Source: Schistocephalus solidus
Lineage: Eukaryota > Platyhelminthes > Cestoda > Diphyllobothriidea > Diphyllobothriidae
DNA: 64,000 bases
Assembly (NCBI GenBank): GCA_017591395.1
Contig: WEDG01004288.1
Span: 62,001 to 126,000, forward strand
Reading direction: 5' to 3'
The position numbers were made by a program, and so were the translations under genes. The notes under the pieces are model-generated. The model was not told where the DNA came from. It ran no database searches and worked only from the letters and a program-made list of their open reading frames with translations. Shown one piece after another: positions 46,937 to 56,425 of the stretch; position 1 is the first letter of the stretch; each line of letters begins with the position of its first letter.

Positions 46937-47058
46937 GATCAGGAATATGATGATAGTGGGCAGCTTACCGATTTGCTTAAGGAACGTGTATGTTCCGTTG
47001 TGCCCTGGAGCTCAGACTATAGCCCTCACAGGCGGTCGCATAGTGACTTGTAGCATCT
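46937..47058 (-). repeat. Inverted partial SINE1 unit leading array 1
   Basis: On the minus strand this reads CACTATGCGACCGCCTG, GAGCTCCAGGGCACAACGG, CATACACGTTCCTTAAGC and ATCATATTCCTGATC, the tail and inter-unit segment of the array unit, in the orientation opposite to the array that follows. It is the mirror of about 120 bases of each unit. Confidence 0.85.
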
Positions 47059-47079
47059 TAATAACCGACAAAGCAACGA

Positions 47080-47148
47080 GCCCGTGGCTCAATGGTAGAG
47101 CGTTCGACTCAAATACCAAAGGTCGCGGGCTCGAATCCCAGGTGTTCC
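47080..47148 (+). promoter_or_regulatory. tRNA-like Pol III internal promoter of SINE1 (unit 1, representative)
   Basis: GCCCGTGGCTCAATGGTAGAGCG contains an A box and a perfect D-stem (GCTC/GAGC). The B box lies about 48 bases after the head start. All 13 array units share this layout. The head is not a working tRNA: the 5' GCCCGTG cannot pair with the 3' side after the B box, and the anticodon arm does not close. Internal A and B boxes normally recruit TFIIIC. Confidence 0.75.
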
Positions 47149-47166
47149 ACACTTGGGATTGGGTAT

Positions 47167-47211
47167 GACTGGCTGATGATGGCTAAAAAGCCAGAAATGG
47201 CCATTCCGGTC
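47167..47211 (+). ncRNA. Hammerhead ribozyme, array 1 unit 1
   Basis: Parts in order: stem I 5' side GACTGG; core CTGATGA; stem II TGGC/GCCA around a TAAAAA loop; GAAA; a two-pair stem III (A-U, U-A) closed by GGCC; cleavage-site triplet ATT; stem I 3' side CCGGTC, which pairs with GACTGG over six bases. All invariant type I core bases are present. Stem II closes with a U-A pair next to the core, which most other units lack. The short stem III is typical of schistosome-type hammerheads, and cleavage would fall just before CCGGTC. GGGA/TCCC can extend stem I beyond a bulge. Confidence 0.85.
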
Positions 47212-47472
47212 TCCCTTGTCTTTGTCGGTTCCACATTATCAACATATGCTACACGTCGCTATGCGACCGCCAGCGAGGGCTCTAGTTTGAGCTCCAGGGC
47301 ACAACGGAACATAAAGGTTCCTTAAACAGATCGGTGAGCCCCACACTATCATCATATTCCCGATCACAACCGACAAAACAAAGAGCCCGTGGCTCAATGG
47401 TAGAGCGTTCGACTCAAAATACCAAAGGTCGCGGGTTCGAATCCCAGGTGTGCCACACTTGGGATTGGATAT

Positions 47473-47517
47473 GACTGGCTGATGATGGCTAATAAGCCAG
47501 AAATGGCCATTCCGGTC
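47473..47517 (+). ncRNA. Hammerhead ribozyme, array 1 unit 2
   Basis: Same core as unit 1, with a TAATAA loop and the full four-pair stem II (TGGC/GCCA). With unit 1, the most likely unit to self-cleave. Confidence 0.85.
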
Positions 47518-47775
47518 TTCCTTTGTCTTTGTTGGTTCTATTCCATCATATGCTTCATGTCGCTATGCGACCGCCTGCGAGGGCTCTAGTCTGAGCTCCA
47601 GGGCACAACGGAACATGCATGTTCCTTAAGCAGATCGGTGAGCCCCACACTATCATCGTATTCCCGATCACAACCGACAAAACAACGAGCCCGTGGCTCA
47701 ATGGTAGAGCGTTCGACTCAAATACCAAAGGTCTCGGGTTCGAATCCCAGGTGTGCCACACTTGGGATTGAATAT

Positions 47776-47820
47776 GACTGGCTGATGACGGCTAATAAGC
47801 CAGAAATTGCCATTCCGGTC
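47776..47820 (+). ncRNA. Hammerhead ribozyme, array 1 unit 3
   Basis: The core is intact, but stem II reads CGGC/GCCA, leaving a C-A mismatch next to the core. The stem III loop is TGCC instead of GGCC. Confidence 0.8.
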
Positions 47821-48079
47821 TTCCTTGTCTTTGTCGGTTCTATTCCATCATATGCTTCATGTCGCTATGCGACCGCCTGCGAGGGCTCTAGTCTGAGCTC
47901 CAGGGGCACAACGGAACATGCATGTTTTTTAAGCAGATCGGTGAGCCCCCACACTATCATCATATTCCCGATCACAACCGACAAAACAACGAGCCCGTGG
48001 CTCAATGGTAGAGCGTTCGACTCAAATACCAAAGGTCGCGGGTTCGAATCCCAGGTGTGCCACACTTGGGATTGGATAT

Positions 48080-48124
48080 GACTGGCTGATGACGGCTAAT
48101 AAGCCAGAAATGGCCATTCCGGTC
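48080..48124 (+). ncRNA. Hammerhead ribozyme, array 1 unit 4
   Basis: Intact core and stem I; the C-A mismatch sits at the base of stem II. Confidence 0.8.
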
Positions 48125-48380
48125 TTCCTTGTCTTTGTCGGTTCTATTCCATCATATGCTTCATGTCGCTATGCGACCGCCTGCGAGGGCTCTAGTCTGA
48201 GCTCCAGGGCACAACGGAACATGCATGTTTTTAAGCAGATCGGTGAGCCCCACACTATCATCATATTCCCGATCACAACCGACAAAACAACGAGCCCGTG
48301 GCTCAATGGTAGAGCGTTCGACTCAAATACCAAAGGTCTCGGGTTCGAATCCCAGGTGTGCCACACTTGGGATTGAATAT

Positions 48381-48425
48381 GACTGGCTGATGACGGCTAA
48401 TAAGCCAGAAATGGCCATTCCGGTC
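48381..48425 (+). ncRNA. Hammerhead ribozyme, array 1 unit 5
   Basis: Intact core and stem I; the C-A mismatch sits at the base of stem II. The flank GGATTGAATATG is shared with unit 3. Confidence 0.8.
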
Positions 48426-48682
48426 TTCCTTGTCTTTGTCGGTTCTATTCCATCATATGCTTCATGTCGCTATGCGACCGCCTGCGAGGGCTCTAGTCTG
48501 AGCTCCAGGGCACAACGGAACATGCATGTTTTTTAAGCAGATCGGTGAGCCCCACACAATCATCATATTCCCGATCACAACCGACAAAACAACGAGCCCG
48601 TGGCTCAATGGTAGAGCGTTCGACTCAAATACCAAAGGTCGCGGGTTCGAATCCCAGGTGTGCCACACTTGGGATTGGATAT

Positions 48683-48727
48683 GACTGGCTGATGACGGCT
48701 AATAAGCCAGAAATGGCCATTCCGGTC
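48683..48727 (+). ncRNA. Hammerhead ribozyme, array 1 unit 6
   Basis: Intact core and stem I; C-A mismatch in stem II. A T7 run directly follows stem I (from 48728), a possible Pol III stop signal. Confidence 0.8.
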
Positions 48728-48985
48728 TTTTTTTGTCTTTGTCGGTTCTATTCCATCATATGCTTCATGTCGCTATGCGACCGCCTGCGAGGGCTCTAGT
48801 CTGAGCTCCAGGGCACAACGGAACATGCATGTTTTTTAAGCAGATCGGTGAGCCCCACACTATCATCATATTCCCGATCACAACCGACAAAACAACGAGC
48901 CCGTGGCTCAATGGTAGAGCGTTCGACTCAAATACCAAAGGTCGCGGGTTCGAATCCCAGGTGTGCCACACTTGGGATTGGATAT

Positions 48986-49030
48986 GACTGGCTGATGACG
49001 GCTAATAAGCCAGAAATGGCCATTCCGGTC
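48986..49030 (+). ncRNA. Hammerhead ribozyme, array 1 unit 7
   Basis: Intact core and stem I; C-A mismatch in stem II. Confidence 0.8.
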
Positions 49031-49287
49031 TTCCTTGTCTTTGTCGGTTCTATTCCATCATATGCTTCATGTCGCTATGCGACCGCCTTCGATGGCTCTA
49101 GTCTGAGCTCCAGGGCACAACGGAACATGCATGTTCCTTAAGCAGATCAGTGAGCCCCACACTATCATCATATTCCCGATCACAACCGACAAAACAACGA
49201 GCCCGTGGCTCAATGGTAGAGCGTTCGACTCAAATACCAAAGGTCGCGGGTTCGAATCCCAGGTGTGCCACACTTGGGATTGGATAT

Positions 49288-49332
49288 GACTGGCTGATGA
49301 CGGCTAATAAGCCAGAAATGGCCATTCCGGTC
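49288..49332 (+). ncRNA. Hammerhead ribozyme, array 1 unit 8 (truncated unit)
   Basis: The ribozyme is complete although its unit ends 26 bases later at the AT dinucleotide run. Confidence 0.8.
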
Positions 49333-49356
49333 TTCCTTGTCTTTGTCGGTTCTATT

Positions 49357-49358
<2 letters not shown>

Positions 49359-49406
<48 letters not shown>
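49359..49406. repeat. (AT)n microsatellite ending array 1
   Basis: A perfect AT run begins within the unit word ATTCCAT and replaces the rest of unit 8. Confidence 0.95.
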
Positions 49407-49408
<2 letters not shown>

Positions 49409-49439
49409 AAGGAGAATACAAGGCGAGCTCTGGGGTAGA

Positions 49440-49800
49440 AGATATAATTATCTGACGTTTCACACTCATACTCGAGCAAATCATCGGAGATAGAGAATAG
49501 GGAAAATACATGGTTTAAATAGGTCTTTCGTGTTCACTCGTGATAGGTCTAGCGTCCTCGTTTCTTATTGGTCCTCCTCTCGTGCGCCAATGGTGCTTGA
49601 TGGCCTCATAGGGTACTGGTAGGTGGATCTGCCGAAAACAGACTGGCAAGAGAAGTCATCCAAGCTTGGCAGTTAGACGTCAACTGTATCAACCGCAGCA
49701 TCGACCTACCAGTGACCCTATGAGGTCGTCAAGCACCATTGGTGCACGAGAGGAGGACCACTAAGAAACGAGTAAGCTAGATCTATCACAAGAAGTAGTT
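49440..49800. repeat. Large inverted repeat, possibly PLE-derived
   Basis: Arms at 49540-49624 and 49704-49789 are about 90% complementary over ~85 bases, with a ~79-base loop. Shared words are GTGATAGGTCTAGC (pairing with GCTAGATCTATCAC) and GTCCTCCTCTCGTGC (pairing with GCACGAGAGGAGGAC). On the plus strand the loop and right arm encode REVIQAWQLDVNCINRSIDLP, which resembles the INRHI block at PLE C-termini. A PLE fragment with an inverted terminal piece is the best explanation. Confidence 0.6.
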
Positions 49801-50399
49801 ACTTTTCCGAAAAGTGGCTATTGCCGTCAGTTGGACAGAAGTTTGTTCAAAACTCAGGATCCTGGATAATGTAGTACGCTAATTAATAGAACAAACCTAT
49901 GTCAGTTTTCTATTCTAATCGCTAACACCCGTTTTCTACAACTATTTCTGAGGATGGGTTCGAGAGAGAATCTGGAACATCAGGACAGTAAACGTCATGT
50001 TCCAGCGATCGCATCTACTGTATGTGGACCTGATGCTGTTTCAGATGACGGATTAGTCTGCTAATCCAAAATGTTAGGCGAGTAAAAACTACTGTTCCAG
50101 TGACCCCAGTGACCCCCCCTCCATCCTCCTCCTCCTCCGACAGTTTTTTGGGGCTCCGAGGTCCCTTGTGCCTAACTTCTTCGAAATCATTCTTCAAAAC
50201 TAATTAAGTTTCAATTCACTTTCCGTGAGACCAGTTGTTGTAAATGTACTTATTGAGTAAGAGACTTGAAGTCCTCATGGAAATTATCTGGGACTTTCTC
50301 GCCTTCCGGTACCACATTTGCATCCAGAAGCGTTTGTCCGAGTTATTATCCTAAACAAGTGCAAAATGATGCATGGCGCTGCTGTTTTGCATTTTATGC

Positions 50400-50610
50400 T
50401 AATCTGACCCTACAGGGGGATGTCAGTGCCGTTATAAATGTCACCTTGTCGAATAGCTCATTTGACCCCGTTGTAAAAACTCAGCGGCTTCGGTGGGGTT
50501 CGAACCCACGACAGTAAGGGTCAGATTTGAGTACAGCGTACGCTCTACCTACCTGATCTACGGGAGCCCGACCGGGAGCTGTGAGTTTAATCACCTTTGG
50601 GGCAAGTTAC
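50400..50610 (-). repeat. tRNA-like SINE2, copy b
   Basis: The minus strand has GGGCTCCCGTAGATCAGGTAGGTAGAGCG (A-box region) and GTGGGTTCGAACCCC (B box), then GAGTTTTTACAACGGGGTCAAATGAG. The T5 run could stop Pol III. The same flanks surround copies a and c. Confidence 0.65.
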
Positions 50611-50784
50611 CCGCCCAGCTTACTGCGGCATATGAAATTCACTAATGTTGGTACAGTAAGCTGACTGCCCAAGCAGGACTTCCTGCGCAATTAATCTAGA
50701 ATCCACCAGATGACTACCAGGTTCACTTACTTAATAGGTGTTATTTTTTAGCAAATTTGTTTAATTAATCTGACCCAAGTGTGC

Positions 50785-50912
50785 GAAATTCGGTGGCCTC
50801 AGCGCGGTTGGAACACATGACAGCAAGGCTTGAGTACAACCAACCCTCAACCCGCCTGAGCTACGAGGCCCCATCGGGAACCGTGAATTTAATCACCTTT
50901 GGGTCAAGTGAG
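50785..50912 (-). repeat. tRNA-like SINE2, copy c
   Basis: The minus strand has GGGGCCTCGTAGCTCAGGCGG and a mutated B box (GTGTTCCAACC). The shared AATCACCTTTGGG segment lies on its upstream side, as in copy b, about 304 bases away, so b and c form a tandem pair. Confidence 0.6.
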
Positions 50913-50999
50913 CCTGGCAGGCAGCTGGTGGGCTTGGTGTTGGTTACTTAGAAAAATCGCACTTGGGCATTCAGGTTACTGTGTAAGAGTTGGTGGACT

Positions 51000-51335
51000 C
51001 TTATGGGCAAAGATGCCTTGTATCCCCGCCTAAAGAAGACACAGGAATAGGAACTGCCCACAATACCTGTGGCTTTGCGCCAAGGTTCGGGGGAACGAGG
51101 ATTAGGATTAAGGTGAGGACCAGGGTTAAATTTAGGGTACTGTTTAATTTTGGCATTAAGATCAGAGTTGTGGCTAGGGTCAGGCTAAGGGTTTTGGTTT
51201 GGGTTCGTGCGGGGTTTGGATTTCGGGTTGGAGCGTAGGCTGTAAAAAAATTCTTGCACTTGCCTTAGTGGATTGAAGCTCACAGAGGTCGGTGAGTTTT
51301 TCATGGCTGGGTCATATAAATTTTGGGGCATATTT
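51000..51335 (+). repeat. Degenerate TTAGGG-like tract with SINE2 scrap
   Basis: AAGACACAGGAATAGGAACTGCCCACAAT and TGTGGCTTTGCGCCAAGG introduce AGGATTAGGATTAAGG, AGGGTTAAATTTAGGG and GGCTAAGGGTTTTGG. A SINE2 3' piece (GGTCGGTGAGTTTTTCATGG) lies at 51287-51306. The leader words also occur at 19.42 kb and, reversed, at 17.8 kb. Confidence 0.55.
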
Positions 51336-51361
51336 TATAAATGATAGGGCTCAGGGGATCG

Positions 51362-51474
51362 GAAGAAGAAGAAGAAGAAGAAGAGGAGGAGGAGGAGGAG
51401 GAGGAGGAGGAGGAGGAGGAGGAGGAGGAGGAGGAGGAGGAGGAGGAGGAGGAGGGAAGAGGAGGAGGAGGAAG
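51362..51474. repeat. (GAA/GAG)n microsatellite
   Basis: GAA units give way to about 25 GAG units and then GGAAGAGGAGG. The poly-Glu, poly-Gly and poly-Ser frames across it are artefacts of the repeat. Confidence 0.95.
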
Positions 51475-54400
51475 AAGGTCGCGACAACGACAGTGGAAGG
51501 AGACTAGGGTGAGAAGAGGGATCCGGATAATATGATTGCGGAAATAAGGAGGAGGCGGAATGGGAGTCGACAGAGCGGACGGAGGGGAAGAAGGATGAAG
51601 GTGAGTGGAAGTTCCGCAGATACGCAGGATATTTGATGGGTCAAAGCAATTACCACGGCAAATTTTGTGCAAACTTGCAGTCCAAACTTCTCTCAGCTGG
51701 ACTAGGACCCGTTTTACTGTTTGTTATAAGATTACCCTTTACAGTCTACAGATAGATCTCTAGCAGGGATCAAAACTCATCAACCTTAAAAAACGCTAAC
51801 ATAGAGTTTGGGCAAGAATGCCTTTGCGTTCTTGTCATCACTGCTTTCGCGCACCTTGCAAGCGCACTGCCTCGCGAGGACTGTGAGCTAGTGCGAAAAT
51901 TGCTCTAGCGAATCCTCCATCTCTGGTCTCGTCCCTGTTTTCTCTTTTTCTTGGTGCGGTTGTTCAATCTCCTTCACACTCTATGTCCTCATGACTCCGT
52001 CGCATCGACCTTGGATTCCGAAACTTCGTAACTGTCGTCCACCGCACGCCACAGTTTCCATTTTGATGCTGTCCAGAATCTAGGAACGTCATAGGTGCAC
52101 ATTCGTTCCACTTGAGGACCATACCTGCTGGTTGGTCTGCTTGGCCGGTGTAGCTTATATCAGTCAAAAACTGTTCAGGCTCCTTGTGTTTGAACTAGTG
52201 AGTCATCCACCTAAGTAACCCCCTCCCCTTATATTCTGTATAAAACAAAAACAACGATCTACTTAACGGACGATGTTTTCGCTTGTCAATTTACCGGCCT
52301 GGACCTCAGTATCAGGGGTAGATGAGGGAGAAGTCGATCATCTCCGTTCATAGCACACCTTTATGATCGCAGGCAAACAACTGCCGGTTAACTATCTGCG
52401 GACAGGGCATCATCCTATACGATTGCGGCCAACTTCCCTCCCCCCCCCCTCCACTAAAGATGCAGACGACTCCAGAGAGGAGTGACTGGGCTGCAAACCT
52501 GATGAGTTTATGCTAAAGGCGTCTGCTTCAGGCTGTCCTTAAAACGCTGTAACACACTGGTCCTTTTTGCTCATAGGTTGTTATGAAACGCTGCCATCTC
52601 ATCTATTTCGGAGGGTATTCATCGGCGTTTCCGTGGATTCATTTGGAGAGATGGGGAAAGGGGATGACTTTCGTGTAACCCTGGCAGAGAATCGCTGCTG
52701 TGGATAGATACTAATGACAGTTCAGTTGAAACGCAGCTCTTTCGGGATAGCCTGCCCAAATTCAGTTGCGGGAAAGTAGCAATCTCGCTGAAGCCTCTCT
52801 TGACACAATCACAGACTGCTTGATTGCTTAAAAAAACAATTGCCCGTTGGCTTAACTTTTTAATGGACTATTTACCTAGAAGAGTCATCTTTACTATCCA
52901 CCACTGTTCTTTCATTCAGATTCCTTTTCCATAACACCTCGGCCTGACGATGAATGACTGAAAATATATGGTTGCCATTATGAATTTTAAATATAAGGCC
53001 TACTGATATGTTTTCAATAGACCAAAAATTTAATGTCAAATGGATACGACAGAGACGAAGGAGACGGATGACCATCACTATCTTGCCGTCCTGTGTGCGG
53101 AATCCATATGAAATGCGCTTCGAGTGCTATGGCCCACCTTGTTCACTCAGCTTCTAGATCTATAGACACAGATTGCCATGCGTACACATGCACATTGCCG
53201 GATTTCTCTGCTGCTGCTTGATCGGATCCTCTCTCAAAGAAAGTATCTTATAGCTGTTCGGTCTATGCTTCCAGACAGCTCCTCTTCCGAAAGTACACGC
53301 AAGTCTTCTCCTCTTCCCAATAAATTCGCTTACTTCAAGGCCTCATCTTATTCTATCCTCCTTCGCACTTTTTTCAACAATGATCTCAATTTTCCAATGG
53401 AAGTCAAAGGCTCAATGTATTAGTATGATTGTTGTTTGTTTATTTCGTAATATAAGATCTTGAACTAAAGTACTAAAAAGGTAAGCAGACTGTGGTGCGA
53501 TATACTCACCTTAAAATGTCATCCTTCTCAATGCCTGCAAGCTACTTCTGTGTACTTTTAGGCGACATCGTGTCCTCAGGGTCACGCTATTAAAAATCCT
53601 TCTTAGTGGAGTCTCATGTTTCTTAGGTATTGTTGCTACTCTACCATCTACTTTCCCCTACATTGTTCTGTCCAATCGTTTTGATAAGATTTTAAAACCA
53701 GAAAATCACGACTTAATTGAAATATACCAACTGTCCACTCTTACATAAATCCCACCAGACCACAATGTTAACCGTGAATGTGGCAACCTCTAACTACACT
53801 CCATCGTCACGGTGGAATGCTGTTCGTGAGGTCCACGCAAACGGTGCAGAATAACAAACCAGTTGTAATTACATAGCAAAGTAACGCTGACATTGTGCCC
53901 TTGTAAAAAGCCCTGAACAGTTTGAGCATTCGACTTTCCCATATAACCCTACGTCGTTATGAATAAATTTTTACCATATAAATTGGAGTACACGCCAAAG
54001 ATTTTACCCTAAGAAGTTATAATGTCTTCTTTTTCGGTGGCTTTATGTCGTACACTACTATCAAACAAATAATTACGATAAACCTAATTTCAAATGCACC
54101 AATTTCGGGGTAGATGACCAAAGTTCGGTTGAATGCGTGTGATCTAAGCATAAAAAATGTGGTTAACATACGGTATAAGGTAAAATTCAGAGGCGCCTAC
54201 CAACAAAGAAGGGATTTCTGGTTTGCTGCCTAGTACAATTTCATTCGGCCTTTTTAATCATTCTCCGTTTCAGATGCCCTAAACAGGGCCTTTGTTGATG
54301 TCTGAACTCGTTTCCTGTCCCGTAATACTACTCTACCATTTGTTTGTTGACCAAAAAAGAGGCCGAAGACACAAAGGCAGCAGCCGCTAGGGGTTGCGAG

Positions 54401-55180
54401 TGAACAGGACGTTTTGATCGTTGTCAGTGGAGCTTTTGACCTTATGAACCACGGAGCGGAGCCCTACCGGCAACTTTCGCGTAAATTATTTTATAGCGAG
54501 GCTGACTTTAATAGCATCTATCGCACTCCCTCCTTCCTCGAACACGATCAAGACGACCGGGGGGCTATGCGGACACAGTGGTTGACAAAACTGAACATCC
54601 GTCTACGCGTGCAACACACAACATGATCTCTACTAAAGGTACCAGATTTATGTGATGATGGCTCGGGCCTCACATGGAAGAAAAGGTCCCACAAGGGCTA
54701 TGTTTCGGTCCACTCTCCTAGTCGCCAGTTCATCGCTTGCTCATGCCGTCTTTGTACCCACCTTACGTTCCCTTTCAATTTGATGCTGGATCCGCGTGAG
54801 ACTTGGCGAGGGCTCTAGGCCAATCGATGCTGAATCCTTTGCTGGTTGGCTGCTGGCGGACACAGCTCAAGCACACGCGTGCACCCGGCGCTAGGGATAC
54901 ATGCCTGAAGAGACATCCTGCTGCAACTGCGTCTTAGACTGCCTGTAGGCTCCTTCACTTCAGTAAAGCTTGTCCAACAGCTCGGTCTTCCTTAACTCGT
55001 TTTTCGACCATCGTACCTGCAGAGCCAAAATAAGAAGGAACCATTGCGGCCGAACTCTCAGTCCTGAAAGGGATCGAGTTATCCCGTCAATTGACAAATT
55101 CCCAAGCAATGACTCTTAACTGGGTGGATTTATTATAGTGAGGAGATGAAAACCTCAATGTCGGTCACACTCTTTCTCAG
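51475..55180. other. Long stretch without an identified gene
   Basis: An 81-codon frame at 53178-53423 (LPNKFAYFKASSYSILLRTFFNN), followed by a T-rich tail, could be the last piece of a LINE ORF2, but the match is weak. Nothing else is recognised. Confidence 0.35.
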
Positions 55181-55204
55181 CTCTCTCTCTCTCTCTCTCT
55201 CTCT
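55181..55204. repeat. (CT)n microsatellite
   Basis: A perfect CT dinucleotide run of 24 bases. Confidence 0.9.
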
Positions 55205-55309
55205 ATCTCCCTCTTCCGTGCACTATTCCAATGTACTAACTCGCCAACCAAGGGGTGATAGGATTAGACACAGTGAATGACACAGTGTAAGGACCTACGT
55301 CTAGGACGG

Positions 55310-55890
55310 GACATCACGTGCATGTATTCTCGTGCATACATTGCACTGCCAGATTAACGCGTGCCGTGAGCCAATACGACCCGTGTTGGTCCACCGCATC
55401 TGCGGCCCAACCCGTTGTGGGAACCAAGCAAGTAGACCCGACAGTTCGACCTTCGTAGTCCGATGATGTTCGCCGTATGCTCCACAGCAGGATAGTGCAG
55501 GAACGGTGACTTGCGCGTGGATTAGGTTTAAGTGATTGTAAACTTGCGCTGCAGCTACCACACTCTCTCTTCCCTCACCTGTCTGGGGCCCAGTGTCAAG
55601 AAAGAGTCAAGAAGACCAGAAACGGGGTCGGGCGCAGGTGTTTAGCGCGATCGGAGCCTCCCCTGACGGTGCCTGAATCACACCCCATGGAGTGTGAGTG
55701 CCATAAATGGCAAGAGAGACTGGTGCGGCGTGAGCCTGCACCTACGCGTGCCACCACGCCTCCCTCATGTTCGGCATTTGTTATGGGTGCGCATCCCGAA
55801 TAACGCCTGCTGTGCCCTGATCTGGCCCTGCGTTGGTCAAGCGCATGTACCACGCGGCCCGTTTAGGGAGGCTCAAGTAGACCCAAACGC
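55310..55890 (-). repeat. Dispersed repeat R1, copy e (minus)
   Basis: On the minus strand 55490-55620 contains AGTGTGGTAGCTGCAGCGCAAG, CACGCGCAAGTCACCG and TTCTTGACTC, matching copies b, c and d. 55790-55880 in plus orientation matches the reversed 15180-15270 segment, so two opposed R1-related pieces adjoin here. Confidence 0.5.
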
Positions 55891-56299
55891 ATAAACGCAC
55901 ACAACGAATAGGCACGAGAGTTTGGATGTATGGATGGATAGCGGCACTACTACGCGAGTGTCTCCCGCCCCTTCAAGCGTCTTCCGTTGAGGTGGATCGC
56001 ACGCAGGTTTTTTGCCCTCTCAGAACAAAACCAGTACAGTTCTCTACTTATAAGATTTTAAAACTAGTACTATCATTAACTGTAGTAAAAGGGTTGTTCA
56101 AAGGTAGCATATCGAAAGGTGGAGAGGTGCCCACTGGAGGGGAGCTGTGCTGCCAGCTAACTACCGTCCCTCTTCAGAGACTGAAGAGTCCTCTACAGAG
56201 ATCTCCTTATTTAGTACGTAGGTTTCACATGTAAATTACCCCTGAAGGTCATGTGTACGAACCAGCTTGCTTGCTTCCGCCGTCTTTGTGCCTCCACAG

Positions 56300-56394
56300 G
56301 GATTTTTATGTACTGGCACCCCTGCGGGTGTATAGGCACTTGGGCTGAGAAGGTGGAACGTAGTGCTTTTTATGCACTGGTACCCCTGCGGGAG

Positions 56395-56423
<29 letters not shown>
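56300..56423. repeat. Short duplicated block and (TA)n before array 2
   Basis: TTTTTATG, ACTGG and ACCCCTGCGGG recur about 63 bases apart (56303 and 56367), and the second copy runs into a TA run at 56395-56423. Confidence 0.7.

Positions 56424-56425
<2 letters not shown>

Larger units (their letters stand above)
47059..49358 (+). mobile_element. Hammerhead-tRNA retroposon array 1 (eight tandem ~302-bp units)
   Basis: tRNA-like heads start at 47080, 47385, 47689, 47993, 48294, 48596, 48899 and 49201, so the period is 301-305 bases. Each unit has an A box (TGGCTCAATGG), a B box (GGTTCGAATCC; unit 1 has GGCTCGAATCC), a hammerhead ribozyme about 87 bases after the head start, a tail with CGCTATGCGACCGCC, and GAGCTCCAGGGCACAACGG. 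Units 3 and 5 share GGTCTCGGG and GGATTGAATATG, whereas units 4 and 6-8 do not, so a two-unit block was duplicated. The last unit stops after GGTTCTATTCCAT, where an AT dinucleotide run begins. The schistosome Sm-alpha repeat has the same plan (tandem, Pol III type, hammerhead). Confidence 0.9.

Noticed and set aside
47555..49273. Protein-coding frames of 60-147 codons repeated through the arrays (HTWDSNPRPL on the minus strand, GSMVERSTQIPK on the plus strand)
   Set aside because: They repeat with the unit period on both strands and arise from the tRNA-like head and ribozyme region; there is no sign of protein selection.
46937..49358. CRISPR array
   Set aside because: The repeat is the whole ~302-bp unit with no variable spacers, and the genome is eukaryotic.
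51301..51672. Poly-Ser, poly-Glu and poly-Gly proteins
   Set aside because: All three are frames of the GAG microsatellite.
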